A stretch of 64,000 nucleotides of DNA from assembly GCA_949316235.1 (NCBI GenBank), contig OX438741.1, forward strand, positions 25,425,324 to 25,489,323. The letters run 5' to 3'. This document shows, piece by piece, positions 46,804-58,540 of the stretch. Within the stretch, counting starts at the first letter, position 1, and every line of letters starts with the position of its first letter. The notes under the pieces were generated by a model. The model did not search any database. It saw only the letters and a list, made by a program, of their open reading frames with translations, and was not told where the DNA came from. Both the position numbers and the translations under genes were made by a program. This stretch comes from Oegoconia quadripuncta (Eukaryota; Arthropoda; Insecta; Lepidoptera; Autostichidae).

Positions 46804-46909
46804 TTACTTGGAATGTTTATTGTAGAACTCTCTCATGTACTTGGCCAGTGTCTCCACCTCTTCCAACGTGACGGCATTGTAAGTGGAGGCCCGGATACCA
46901 CCAACATCC
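46804..46909 (-). CDS. PSAT1: PSAT exon 8 (C-terminus and stop)
   Basis: Starts in phase 2 after HR and reads [18 protein letters not shown], then [19 protein letters not shown]. GGIRASxYNA is the conserved C-terminal signature of PSAT, in the substrate-binding small domain. The preceding intron 46910-48601 is 1.7 kb; no gene or clear repeat was recognised in it. Confidence 0.95.
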
Positions 46910-49900
46910 CTGGAAAGTGAAAATATAACAGTTTAAACTAGCTGATATTTACACAAAGTCACAATACTAGGATACATTACTCCTTACAAGTCTGAGAGTC
47001 ATTTCGCTTTATTATTATTATCATAAACTATGTTGTAATAATGTTTTTATGGGAAGAACTATCGTGCCGTGTGAAAGGAATTGTATCAACCCGTCTCTGG
47101 CTGTGGATGTCGCGTAGTTCTTAGAGAGGCGATGGCAAAAACATCAAATTCCTGAGGACCAGAATACGGCCTCGCGTACAGCATTGCCTGTGGCATCCTA
47201 GAGGTTCTGTAGCGTACAAGTGTCGGGACACGTAAGCCAGCATGTCGTTAAAAGTAACAAGGGACTTCGCCCCAAAAACATCTTACACTTGCCTACTCGG
47301 CCCCGTCACGTGTCCATTTCTGTATATTTCGAAAGATGAATCGTGTATATGATTGCAAGCATTAAACTACTAATATTTGGAACAATATTATTAATTCACA
47401 ACAATATTATAAGTAACAATTGTAGGATTTAGAAAAGATCGATGTTGTTCCATCCCTTTGCTGTTTGCATTATGAATGAAGAGTCGAGCCCCTTAGTGCG
47501 AATGTGAGTAGTATATTAGGACTTATTCAGTTATCTGTTTACTGATTCCAAATGAGATATGGACGTTCGCCAATTAATTGATATATTTTACGCTACGGAA
47601 AGGAGTTCCATTGATCCATTTCCTTAGTACCACGTGCGTGCAAGTCAACCTACTCTACGCTATCTAGATCTGTCACGGCTATACGCGCTTTGCTTGTCAT
47701 AATAAACAGTTGCATTTGACCTACATTCTGCTATTATCACAAGGTCTTCGTACTAAATAACTATTTATTATCTACAATTAACGATAGTTAAGTTTTTGTA
47801 AGAAATGACACATTAACGGATCATGAACTGGGATACATTTTCCATGAGGGGTAGATAAAGATACCAAGAATATCTACAACAGGGCTAATCTATAGATATG
47901 AAGAGATTTATGACGTTGTTTTTATCTATCATAATAAATAACTGTACATTATTTAAGAACTACAGTTCAAGTTAGAACTTATTGTCAATGAATAACTTCT
48001 TTATCCCATTATAGGTGGTCAAAATAATGTAGCTCGGAAGCAGAGAATGGTCGTAGGCGAGTTCCATACAATACATCGGTCTTCTACATATCATTATTTA
48101 TCACTAAGCAGGAAGGACATATGGAAGTAATACGTTAAATCGCATAATTTCATACTATGGAGTGAATGAAATGCAAGAAGTGGGTGCTTCTTGAATAAAT
48201 CAATTTTTCAATAACAATGCCATTGATATATGGATTACGAATTTTCATTGCTTCGTGCTTGCAGTTTGTGTCATTTTCATTTTGGAATCCATTCGTTCCA
48301 ACGCTTTAAAGAAATCAACATTCGGCGACAGCGTATGCCGCAGGTATTTAGTTATTCTTGAATAGCAACAGACATTCATAGTGTTTTTGTACTTTAAATT
48401 TGGTCCTATTGTTATATGTAATTGTTGTCTAAATTGCATGAAGTGCCGCATAACACGCCGCACGCCGCGCACGTCCCTCTTAGAAACGATTTTCAAGATA
48501 TTCAGTATTAAGTTGCTACTACTTGCAAAACTTTTTGATCTTGTAGCGTCTATTAAAGGGTAAGTTAATAATAATTCTAGTAATAGCAGTAGCCATCATA
48601 CCTGTGTCCTTTAAGCTGGATGAGTGACAATGCTTCAGCTCCTTTCAAAAACTCCTTTTCGAGGCCATCATTTCCTTGAGCAGAACCAATCCTGAATGGG
48701 ATGTTCATTTTACTTCTAACATTCTTAGCCACTGGAGCATAGTAGAAACCATTAGATTCCTCTATAATATTGTAAATTATAGAGGATTTCTTCGTTGCTA
48801 AACCCGCCATTGCGTCGAGACCTCCTTTTCTCTCGATCCATTCCAGTACTCGGCCCATTATGTAAATACTGTAACATATATTATTTATTAACGAATCGGG
48901 ATGTGACAAATTTTTTAGCGATGATATTAACCAATCACAAGGACGTAAGTGATAGCGATGAAGTGAGGTAATAATCATTTTATCCCCATACATTATTGAC
49001 ATAAATTACCTCAATATAAACAACATAAAATTTACAAAACGGAGTTCGATTCTGGTGGGGTACATGTTTAGTACTCTGTTTGCTTAGTGGTATGGCAGTA
49101 TCAAATATCCCTGCAAATAAGTGGCCGGTTCTGGGTGAGCGGCTCTTCCAATTATCGAGCTCATCATCACTTAACATCATATCACATCACTTAATAACAT
49201 ATTCAAAATATTTCAAAGATATGAACTTACGCGAACATTGGAGGCGTGTTAAGTATGGAATCATTTTTGTAATTGATAGTCCAGTCCAATATTGAAGGGC
49301 ATATTGGCATTGCTTGGTTAAGTAGATCCTCTCTAATAATGACAAGAGCCACACCTGAAGTTCCGATGTTTTTTTGAGCTCCGCCATAAATTACACCAAA
49401 CTGAAAAATACATTTGATTGTGATGGTATATTAAAAAGTTTTAAGTAATTGTAAGTAACTATTAGCTTGGACCTTGGTCAGAGGCTTGGACATACTGACT
49501 GACAGATAAATGCAATGAACCCTATTTTATTTCAAGTAGATTTCAATTGACATTCATTAAATGATAGCACGGATCTTACATTGAAATAAATGCTGGAAGT
49601 TTGACATTAAGTCAGGAGTGGATGGCCCGTTGTTAATGATGATGATAAGTAACGCGTATGAATAACAATATGATCAGTTAAGTAGCTAACAGTCAGGAGA
49701 AAGGCTCTTTGCTATGATTTCCTAAAGAGAATCTTTATGGCATACCGTAAATATTTTTTTCAGCAAACTTCAAAACTCCTTTTTCCCTCTCACGAAAGAA
49801 ACACCTAAAGCCAGGGTCAAATCATATGCAGCACATGCTTGCGTCTAGCCGCAAGCCGGTGTGTCATCAATCAGTCATCTCCTTTAATATTTCATCCATT

Positions 49901-52900
49901 ACAAAACGTCCCATGTTGCGCCGTGCTGCGCTTGTCACATTTGGAACCAACCATAGACGTATCAGAAATATTCATCTTACACACATCAACAGCAAAGTAT
50001 ATGCCGCGCGCTCTAAGTACTTTTGAACTTTTTTGTTGTTCTCCGGTATAAAATTTAGAAAGCAAAAAAAAAATTAAGTCTGCATGGACGTTTGTAAATT
50101 GTGAGATGAGGATGTCACCAAAACATCAACAATACTAACCTTAGAGACATCAACTTTTTTAGACATAAAATTCGACGACATGTCTGCCACCAAAGGCACT
50201 CCTTTTGTGTCAGGTATGAAGTCAAATTCCACTCCTGAAAACAAAGATTTCCATTTCAAATAAAAAATATTACTAATGAACCCAAAATGTACACACGGCC
50301 GCACGACCAGCCCGTAACACTTTCGCTACGTCCTAAGCTGGTCGCGCTAGGTTCACATTTCCGATAGCATCGCGCGCCCAGCTTGCACTGGTACTGTTAC
50401 GTTCGTCGTGCTGTCGACTATACATCAAATAATAGTGTCATTAGTGTTTTCACATGTAGTGAGCAGTATTTATGACCTCGCTTTTTTTGCAAGTGAAAAC
50501 TACTTCAGTTCAGACTTCGGGTTTAGCGAATATAGCTCTCAAAAAATATGATCTGAGATACAGAGGAAGAAATTTAAGCAAGTGAAAATTCAGTTAGTTA
50601 AATACAACATGTAATAGAATTAACCAAGCTCACACACATCAACTAAATAATCAAATTTATAGAAATTAATTAAATAAGGTTAACTTTTAATAAAGTCAGT
50701 TTCATAAATTAACACTTTCACGGACACTGAATGCCTATAGACGTATTAACAATAAAACATCTATTGTGTCCAGTTGAATGTCCGTGAACATGTTAAGAAA
50801 GAACATTGCATGCAACAGCGGTTGGGAGGTTTATTTCTTTTATTTATTTTTTCGGAAGACTGACAGTCGTTACATTATAATATAAAGTAGAACAAATAGT
50901 CATTGCATTAAAAAATAGTCTCCACAGATAGCAAAAATTAATGGGGGATAAGCCACGCTTGCCTGCATGGAAGTATGTGTGTAAATTTTGGTTTGTGGTC
51001 TAACAAGAATGCGCCTTATGAAACTTTCCCGTAAGGATTATTTTCATTTGTACCATTTTGTATGACAATACTTAGTTGAAATTGATAAAGTATTTTATTC
51101 TTTCTAATGGTTACATGTTGTATATGGAAATAATTATTAGATATCCTCCATGTTAAAGAAACTTCTTACCATGAATAGTCTCATTTGTGCAAATATGAAC
51201 ATATGAAGCATTGGGATCTAGATTCCATTTAGACTGCTCTGGAATATCCACATAGCGGTCTGTGGGTGGCAGGACCATGTTAACTTTGCCATACTTCTTT
51301 GCTTCTTTAGCTGCTTTAGCTGACCAGGCCCCTATGGGATAGAATCTTTGTTATTATGCATGTTCACAATTTCTCTACACGTAGCTGGGCTTTACATAAT
51401 AATTATTATTATTATAGACGAGCAGTATTACTGCTGGTATGTCTATGTCACAGTGTTGGAAGAGTTCACATTGTTTAATATGTTGATATTCAGTCAATAT
51501 TTAAGTCATCACTATTTTTTTTAAATTAATCCAATCTATTCTGGAACAAATTCACTGATTGGGCGAAGACAACCTCTTCCGGCATCTTATTCCAGCTTAT
51601 TATTTATTATTATTATTATAATAAATATTTCGGACAAACCAATCATCTAGTCCCAAACATACATAAATGTTTGTATAAACAACCATGACTGGGGAATAAC
51701 TCTTCATATCCATCACACAAACATTTACCCCTCAAGGAATTCGAACCTGCAACCATTGTTTTTGCCGACAGGGTCACTATTTATATACCAATCAGGTGTA
51801 AAGCGTCAGTGGCTCAGCGGTTAAGACGCAGTCTCCCAATTTAGGAAGTCCAGGTGTGATTCCCAGGCAGGCCATGTAATTTAATTCCTTGTGTGCATTT
51901 CTCCAACTGCTCTTAAAAGGTGAAGGAAAACATTATGAAGAAACCTGCATGCCTGAGAAGTAAAAGTTCAAAGGCATGTGAAGTCCCCAACCCGCACTGG
52001 GCCAACGTGGTGAACTATGGCCCATACTCCCTCATGTACGAGGGAAGACCTATATCCCTGCTGGGATGTTTATGGGCTGATGATGACAGTAGTAAAATAT
52101 AATAAGTAAATCAAGTGTGTACCCACCGGATCACCATCATCAATTATATGAAACATGAGCTTCGGTGGCTCAGCGGTTAAGACACGGTCACCCAAATTGG
52201 GAGGTCCAAGTTCGATTCCCAGACAGGCCATATGACCTGCATCATTGGTACATACCAATGTGTTCTTAAATTTCATTTAATTACTTATGTGCATTTATTC
52301 AACTGCTCTTAAACGGTGAAACAGAACGGAAAACATCGTGAGGAAATGTACATGCATGTGAAATAAAAATTCAAACGCATTGGGCCAGCGTGGTGGGCTA
52401 TGGCCCATACTCCCTCATGATACGAGGGAAGAAGGTGGGATGTTTACGAGCTAATGATGATGACACGAAACATATAGTGTGAACAACAGTAGAAAGGTAA
52501 AGGCTGAGGCACCATGGGAGCAACTTTACAGGATACAAATAAGTAATTAAAAAAAAAGAAGGCTACAGCGTGACCAAAATTTTACTTTCCATTTCATATG
52601 CCAGCAACGTTTTTAAAATTTTCGTATTATGATTAATTTTCAAATAAATTTTAGTAGGTAAATAAATAAATCTGTAAAAAAATATTTTTGTTCTTACCTG
52701 TAACTACATAATCAGCTGTGCCCGTTCTCGATAACAAGTTAAGAGGAACTGCAGCAAATTGACCTTGCCCACCTCCCGAAAGGAAAATGATTTTGTAATT
52801 GTTCGGAACATTTCTGAAATCAACAACAGTTCGTTTATCTATTGTGCCTACTTTTATCAAGATAGAGATAAATAGGAAGAAAACAAAGGAAGAAAAGAAA

Positions 52901-54546
52901 GGAATCGACGAAGGGGTTACCAACTCCTTAAAAAAATATCCCTAAGTAAACACGAAATATGCCCCAATAATAATAAAAACTTTATAATAATAATGAAATA
53001 TAATTAAGCCTTCTCATAATATAAAAACCTGTTTTTAAAAAGAGCAGCCCCTCAAGTTTATTGTTTGTTCTTCTCAGGGGAACATTGCCTTTTGAACATG
53101 CAGTAGCTAGGAAAATAGGCTTTTTAACACTGACGCAAAAAGTGGTGTCAGTTATTGTGCATCTGCCTGTGTGTATCTATCGGTGGCACTGCGTCGCCAC
53201 AAAAGCTGAACTGTTTTAAAAACGGTTTTAATCTCAGCCGGTATTTAAGAAATGGTTCTGTGCCCTGTTTCATTGAAACTGGTTGAGCCGTTTCGAAGAT
53301 ATTTAACTTTTAAGTTGTTTATATATTGGATAATTACAGTGTCGGCAGTTTTCTAGATACATCGTTTTGGCCTTTGTGTAGTGAAGTGGGTTATTATTAT
53401 TTTAAAAAAGCGCCGCCGTATAGCCGCCTCTTTGAGGTCAAAAGCTAAAGTTGGGAATCCTGGGAATCAAAAACAATAAAAAAATTATTATAGTTTTTTT
53501 CTGTTTACGTTACCAGATCAAAGCCCTGTAAAAAGCTTTTAATTCGATGCCTTTAAACAAAAGATTGCGGTGTTTTTTAAATCTTGAATATTTATATATC
53601 ATGTTAACCACAATTATAAAAATAATCCGATAATTATTAGTACCTATGTGAAATTATAGCAGGACATCTAATTTGGCGGATTAAACAACGTTTACTTATT
53701 AACCAAATTGATTAAGTTTGTCTTTGGCTCTAACGAAAATAACTTCGTACGGCCGTTAATTACTTCCGACTTTTTCTTTTGCTAAGAATCCTTTACTTGC
53801 ATAACTTCAGACGTTACTTGCGTCGCGTACTAACTTGTGATGTACAACTATAGACCTACAACAAAAGTAAAATATGACGATTGGTTTATATTAACACAGC
53901 AAACCGCAAAAGAAAAAGTCCGAAGTTACGCCCCGTTCGAAACTATTTTCGTTAGAGAGTAGACTCCCTGGTTCGGAACCCTGAGGCAGAACACTGAGCC
54001 CACTCAGGCGCACTTTGCTGTCTTTAAAATGTTAAACTAATGCAGTAAAATTTATTATGCGTTGTTTAGTACTTATTTAGGTAGTAGATAAGTATATTAC
54101 TTTGAATTAAGCGAATTTGCACTCAGTCAATCCATTATAATTATATTACAAATTATATTATTTAAAAAATATCCCACCCTATATTGCCAATGATTGTTAT
54201 TTGACGAAGCACAGCACCGGCGAAACCCTTAAAGTAGAGCCCACAATATAATTATTAATTCAACTTACAATAGCCGTCTCACAACATTTTGTATTTCTGT
54301 ATTTAAGTTCATGTAAGTTGAAGAACGATGACTTGTCTCCAACAAACTGATTCCCGAGCCATTAAAATTCGTTAACTCGTTCCTGATTATTTCATATACC
54401 TACAAAGAAATGTTAAGTTAATGGCACTTATTCACAGACACTAGAATTTACAGTTAAGTGACTATTAGAACCCAAATAACGTTTTTCACACTTACTTCTT
54501 CAGGTAATTTTGCTGGTCCAGCTCCAAAATTGTGTATTTTAACCAT
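46804..54546 (-). CDS. PSAT1: Phosphoserine aminotransferase (complete, 8 exons, 365 aa)
   Basis: This enzyme converts 3-phosphohydroxypyruvate and glutamate to phosphoserine and 2-oxoglutarate, the second step of serine synthesis, in the cytosol with PLP. Coding exons in order: 54496-54546, 54269-54399, 52698-52813, 51170-51331, 50140-50234, 49231-49400, 48602-48868, 46804-46909. They total 1,098 nt, an exact frame with a stop, and the length is normal for the family. Visible active-site residues are H41-R42, GGGQGQF (74-80), W102, T151, D171, Q194 and the Schiff-base lysine K195 in AQKNIG, and H330-R331. They match the positions known in bacterial and human PSAT. The start [15 protein letters not shown] is the family start. 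All introns are GT-AG and phases agree. A TCAGT initiator-like motif lies near 54636-54640. Confidence 0.97.
48602..48868 (-). CDS. PSAT1: PSAT exon 7 (C-terminal domain)
   Basis: Reads [20 protein letters not shown], a typical helix of the small domain, then the paired helices after [23 protein letters not shown] and [16 protein letters not shown]. It carries the H330 and R331 substrate-binding pair at its end. The 5' splice site is GTATGA. Confidence 0.95.
49015..49180 (+). mobile_element. SINE-like element, family 3, fragment in a PSAT intron
   Basis: 'atttacaaaacggagttcgattctggtggggtacatgtttagtactc' parallels 10320-10380 but lacks nine bases around the B box, so it is decayed. It sits in the intron between exons 6 and 7. 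Confidence 0.5.
49231..49400 (-). CDS. PSAT1: PSAT exon 6 (PLP lysine)
   Basis: Begins in phase 0 with [19 protein letters not shown]195 in AQKN is the residue that forms the internal aldimine with PLP, and Q194 binds its ring oxygen. It goes on to REDLL and [21 protein letters not shown], another family signature. Confidence 0.97.
49401..50139 (-). other. PSAT intron 5
   Basis: 739 bp, unremarkable. A few short open frames on the plus strand in it have no supporting features. Confidence 0.7.
50140..50234 (-). CDS. PSAT1: PSAT exon 5 (PLP-binding aspartate)
   Basis: Reads [16 protein letters not shown], then [17 protein letters not shown]171 in ADMSSN pairs with the PLP pyridine nitrogen. 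The donor is GTTAGT rather than GTAAGT. Confidence 0.96.
50709..50796. mobile_element. 88-bp TTAA-bounded MITE in a PSAT intron
   Basis: TTAA at both borders. The left end CACTTTCACGGACACTGAATG pairs with the right end, in inverse CATGTTCACGGACATTCAACT. TTAA target sites with short inverted ends are typical of piggyBac-type MITEs. The rest of intron 50235-51169 is AT-rich with no other feature seen. Confidence 0.65.
51170..51331 (-). CDS. PSAT1: PSAT exon 4
   Basis: Reads [15 protein letters not shown] through [15 protein letters not shown] to [13 protein letters not shown]102 of GAWSAKA stacks on PLP, and T151 contacts the cofactor. Donor GTAAGA. Confidence 0.96.
51600..51797 (-). mobile_element. 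Diverged SINE with ATT tail, related to family 1
   Basis: A (ATT)n run is followed by 'aaatatttcggacaaacc', 'atccatcacacaaacatttacccct' and an inverse B-box-like 'ggaattcgaacctgcaacc'. It abuts the next SINE at 51798. A similar 'ataaatatttcggacaatccc' fragment is near 13182-13206. Confidence 0.5.
51798..52086 (+). mobile_element. tRNA-headed SINE, family 2
   Basis: Same order as 30757: 'gtcagtggctcagcggttaag', 'tgattcccaggcaggccatg', 'gaagtccccaacccgcactgggcc', 'ggcccatactccctcat' and an end 'gggctgatgatgaca'. It has only one copy of the block duplicated at 30886. Confidence 0.78.
52155..52463 (+). mobile_element. tRNA-headed SINE, family 2, second copy
   Basis: Starts 'cttcggtggctcagcggttaagac' and ends 'cgagctaatgatgatgaca'. 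It lacks the 'gaagtccccaaccc' segment. Two copies in the same orientation within 700 bp, in one PSAT intron. Confidence 0.75.
52698..52813 (-). CDS. PSAT1: PSAT exon 3
   Basis: Reads [19 protein letters not shown], then [20 protein letters not shown]. The glycine-rich GGGQGQF loop binds the PLP phosphate. Donor GTAAGA. Confidence 0.96.
52814..54268 (-). other. PSAT intron 2, with repeats
   Basis: 1,455 bp. About 53130-53330 holds a dispersed-repeat-like block ('aaaaacggttttaatctcagccgg', 'catccgttgagccgtttcgaa'-type wording 'ggttgagccgtttcgaagat'). A MITE lies at 53728-53957. No coding sequence is evident. Confidence 0.6.
53728..53957. mobile_element. MITE with ~54-bp inverted ends in PSAT intron 2
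   Basis: The left end CTCTAACGAAAATAACTTCG pairs with the right end, in inverse CTCTAACGAAAATAGTTTCG, and the match resumes inward at 'gactttttcttttgc'. Length is 230 bp. No obvious target duplication. Confidence 0.7.
54269..54399 (-). CDS. PSAT1: PSAT exon 2
   Basis: Reads [20 protein letters not shown], then [21 protein letters not shown]41 and R42 of SHRS recognise the substrate phosphate. It ends in phase 2; donor GTAAGT. Confidence 0.96.
54496..54546 (-). CDS. PSAT1: PSAT exon 1 (start)
   Basis: ATG at 54546-54544, then [16 protein letters not shown], with the invariant N-F-x-A-G-P start of the family, ending in phase 0 at GTAAGT. Untranslated sequence follows upstream on the minus strand. 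Confidence 0.96.
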
Positions 54547-55605
54547 AATTTTAACTGATGTAGGTTAACAAAACATTGACAAGTGCTCCTCTCGAGTTAT
54601 CAAGCAAAACTATATACATTGTAGTCTTTGGCAAAACTGACAGCGCGATACTCACTCACAGACCACAAAACACACATAAACAACTAAACACGGTAAGTAA
54701 TCGCGGACAGTCACGGGAGTTGAGATAAAACGAGCAGCACGATCGCTAGGTGTTTTGCTTAGCGAAATAAAAAAGTGATTTTAAAGTATTCTTTCCTCGA
54801 GCGTTGTTGGCATCAACATCGTACACCTACATAATTCGCTTGAATAACTTGTTTTAACCTGATTGCAACTCCATATTATAAAACAACCATCCATACTATG
54901 AAAGCTTTTTAGGGTTCCTTACTGAAAGGACCATACTAAACCTCATAATATACTTATTTTAGTTAGCTAGTGCATTGCAATGCTCTTGGTGTAGTGCATT
55001 GTATAGGTAAATATACATAGGTAATTATAGGTAAATATAACCTTTTCATCACAGTATGACCTAATTTATTATCAATTAATTACTTACTTCAATTAATACC
55101 TTTTATTAATTTTATTTATTATTTAAATAAATAAAGAAAACTTGGAGAAAATATGAGTTCCAAATAAATTTCGCATGATAGGAACCCCACGAATCACGGC
55201 AGTCGCATATCAACCACGGCCGGCCGGCGCGGGCGCGAGCGTTTTTGAAGAAAAAAAACTAGCTATGTCAGAAACTTCTATTTAACTATTTTATCCTTAT
55301 GGTAAAAAATCTCATCCCTATGTAGGCACTAATTACTTTTGAATGCTTTATTAATTAACGTAGGATGGGTTTGTGCAGAATTTAGTTATAAACATTGGGA
55401 ATAATAATGTGAAATGAAGATGAACCTCTTCAGACTTCTTATGTTTAAAAAATATTAAATTCGAAATTCAAACATTTTATGAGCGGCCAGAAGCGCAGAA
55501 CTTTCAGTGTGAGTATGTAGGTATATCTGTTCAAAATTTAAAAATTTGCAAGTCAATTTAGAACCGTTTCCTGTTTAGTTTGTATAGTCGTTCAGTTCTG
55601 ATGAC
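54547..55605. other. PSAT upstream region, unassigned
   Basis: Contains the probable PSAT promoter and 5' untranslated region up to ~54720, a CpG-rich patch 'ccacggccggccggcgcgggcgcgagcg' near 55216-55243, and otherwise AT-rich sequence with no gene seen. Confidence 0.55.
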
Positions 55606-55609
55606 AATA

Positions 55610-56050
55610 CATTTATATGATAGGCATAAACTGATGCTGCAGCCAGGATTGTCTCCTCATGAGGGAATCGGTTAAAAGCAAGCATACGGGCATTCATTGT
55701 TTGTTGTCTGATTAATTATTGTTAACTATTCCAATAGGGATCTTCTCAACGGTTAACAACATGGATACGAAATTTAGCATACACGGATATTTTTGATAGT
55801 TAAATATGATTTTCGCGCTGATCTGATGCTGCAGCCAGAATTGTCCCCCCAAGAGGGATCTCCTCAATGAGTAGCAGTACGAATACGAATCTTTATATAG
55901 GTACACATTTAGTTCTGATAGTTAACCATAATTTCCAGCATAAATTAGACATGAACAGATGCTGTTGCCAGGATCGTCTCCTCACAAAGGGAACTTCTTA
56001 ACTTTTTATTTGATTTTGATAATTAAACATAGTATTTCGAAGAGATAATA
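55610..56050 (+). repeat. Three diverged direct repeats (~150-190 bp units)
   Basis: Each unit has 'gatgctgcagccaggattgtc', 'ctcctcatgaggga' and a later 'gatagttaaatat'-like end: starts at ~55633, 55825 and 55959. Unit order and orientation are the same and spacing varies. Such blocks occur dispersed in lepidopteran genomes; the identity of the family is not known to me. Confidence 0.65.
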
Positions 56051-56767
56051 TTTGGCATTTGGTCGAGGTCTAATAGAGGAAGTCTCATGAAGCCATAAGG
56101 CTGGTAGGTACACGATAGTTACCTACTTGCTATAAGATAATTTGTTAAACATCGTGTAGGTACGTGTAACATCCTGTCAGTAGGGCATCATATACGGACC
56201 TTAAACAAACACGTCGCAGTATGCGGGACTAACCTAATATCATGAATACAAAAGTAACTCATCCAAATTGACAATCCTCAAAAGGAATGCATAAATACCG
56301 ACGGGTCGTCATTCTTCATACAAAAGGCACACCCCCTAAATCTTAACCTAATGCCATGATTTTTTAACACGTTGAAGTACGAGTAATATGTCATGACTAT
56401 GACTACTTGAAGTGAAATTATTTTCACTTCTGGATTTGCATACAAAATTTAAAATACAAATTATTTCATATCTATATAGAGAATATTAAAAAATCTTAAT
56501 GTACAAACCTAGTTCTTCATAGAGGATGGATTACCTACTTTATTTTATTTATTTAACTCCCTTTTGCAAGAAGACGCGTTGATAACACATAATATTGTTA
56601 ACTATTTATTTATTTAACGAGGAACATTGGAGGTCAGTTTAGAAGGGTTCCTACATAGTAACACAATCGGCATACTTAATTAAAAACATAAACGAATTCA
56701 CGATTCGATGAGCGAATGTTATAAATATAATGTGTACGGGAAACTAAATAAAAAAAATGATTGTCTC
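56051..56767. other. Unassigned AT-rich spacer
   Basis: No coding sequence, repeat family or structure was recognised between the direct repeats and the LINE fragment. Confidence 0.6.
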
Positions 56768-57430
56768 AATTTTTTTTTTTTTATTAGAATGGGATCGCTC
56801 TTGACCTTAATCTGGACTAATGTCGAGATAAGGTCTACGATGGAACGAGCTTTCCCAGAAGATGCCTATTTAACCTGACTTTAAAGAGCTGCGGGTTATA
56901 TGCGATTGGAAACACAGACGGAGGCAATGCGTTCCACTCCTTAGCCGTGCGCATGAGAAACGAAGACCTAAAACGCTTGGTCCTTATAAATGGCACGTCA
57001 ACTAAGTGCGGGTGATATCCTGCGGCACGTCTTGAATTTCGATGTAAGAACGGGGATGGCGGAATCAACTCATGCAGTACTTCAGCACACTCTCCGAAAT
57101 ATATCCGATAGAAGATTGAAAGGCATGCGACTTTCCGTCGGTGTTCAAGGCTGTGTAGATGGGATTCTACCAACTCTTTGTTGCTTATCAATCGCTTGGC
57201 TCTGCGTTCCACTGAATCTAAAGCGGCAAGCTGATACTTAGCAGATCCATCCCACAGGTGGCAGCAATACTCCATACCGGATCGGACTTGCGCTTTGTAT
57301 AAGGTAAGAAGCTGTCCAGGTGTGAAGTATCGCTTGACCTTGTTGAGAATGCCTAGCTTTTTGGCCGCAGTTTGGGCTGTAGATTCAATGGATGTGCCGA
57401 AGTTTAGGGTGGATGACAACTTCATGCCAA
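56768..57430 (-). mobile_element. LINE 3' fragment with reverse transcriptase C-terminus
   Basis: The minus-strand frame 56835-57425 encodes 196 residues ending in a stop, followed by an A-run (T-run at 56771-56782 on the plus strand) as poly(A) tail. The protein has the thumb and C-terminal part of a non-LTR reverse transcriptase: KKLGILNKVKRYFTPGQLL, YKAQVRSGMEYCCHLWDG, LEHRRKVACLSIFYRIYFG and FLMRTAKEWNALPPSVFP. Such ends are usual in CR1/Jockey-type elements. It is 5'-truncated, so it is dead as a unit, but its frame is intact. Confidence 0.8.
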
Positions 57431-58280
57431 GTAGTCAATCAAGTGTGTAATATTTTGAGGATCAACAAGGTCCCGGATTCTGCGGGACCGTCCCGATATT
57501 GTAATTGTAATTCCGCATTGGAATCATTAGTAAAATAATCCCGCAAAACGTATATTGCGACTCGGACGTCCCGCATCCCTATCCTTGTTTATTTATTGAA
57601 AAAATCACTCCTGTTGATAGTATGATTTCATTTTTGAATATGTATATTTTATTTAGTGATTTTATGTCAACCACTCCAACCTTCATTACATTGTGACCCC
57701 CACAAACAATATGCAGGAATGGTCAAATGTCCCGCCTTGACTTTCCATAGAGTTCTCCGTCTATTATAAAGACTCTGTGCATGGAGTTGGACGCCTTACG
57801 TAACTCAAAAAAACACGACTGCTAAGAATGCCTTTCAAGGCGTGCGCATGCAACCTCCGCGCGGCGTTTGACATTCCGCCGGTGCGACGGACCTCGGGCT
57901 TCTCGAAAATGTTACGCCAGTGCGCTAAGTCCTCCGGAGGCGCTCGCGCTCATTATGTAGGAAAATTTTTCAGATCATTCTGAACAGAATACACATTTGT
58001 ATTACTTACAATCCGGAATATCGATTATATATACAGAAACAGTAATAGAAGGTATAAGCACAAACTGTAATCTTAATTGATTAAAAAATATTTACGAAAA
58101 AAATAATACAATAATTAATGTGCGGTCGCAGTCGATTGTCCCAAAGGTTATCACCCTCCTAAGTACTTAGGGGAACGTTTTTTATATAGAGTGCGGCGCC
58201 TCCCGGATTGGATTACAGGACTCCTGGACACGCCGTACCAAAAAATTCATTTACTATTAAATAAATTAAATATTAAACAA
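57431..58280. other. Spacer with a CpG-rich patch
   Basis: About 57835-57955 is strikingly GC- and CpG-rich ('cctccgcgcggcgtttgac', 'ccgccggtgcgacggacc', 'ggaggcgctcgcgctc') against an AT-rich background. No open frame, SINE or gene start was recognised in it. It may be a repeat fragment. Confidence 0.5.
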
Positions 58281-58282
58281 AT

Positions 58283-58540
58283 AGCTTTGCACATACATAC
58301 ACCGCCATCTAGTTCCACACTAAGCATCTAGGCTTGTATTATATATACTTGATGGTTGATAAACTACACAAATTCATTTTTTTTGTATAATGAAAAACAT
58401 CCTCGGGTACCTATACATGTCTGCATTCATCATACAAACATATGACCCTAGCGGGATTCGAACCTTTGGTATTAATCAGTCATAGTGTTTGATTGTTACG
58501 TCCATGGTCATAGTACAGTAGTACACCAAACAGGTTGAAA
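58283..58540 (-). mobile_element. SINE family 1, degraded copy
   Basis: 'acaccgccatctagttccacactaagca', 'tgatggttgataaactacaca', 'gtctgcattcatcatacaaacatatga' and 'tagcgggattcgaacc' follow the family order. The tRNA-like head is interrupted by about 40 extra bases before 'tagtacaccaaacaggtt'. Confidence 0.65.
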
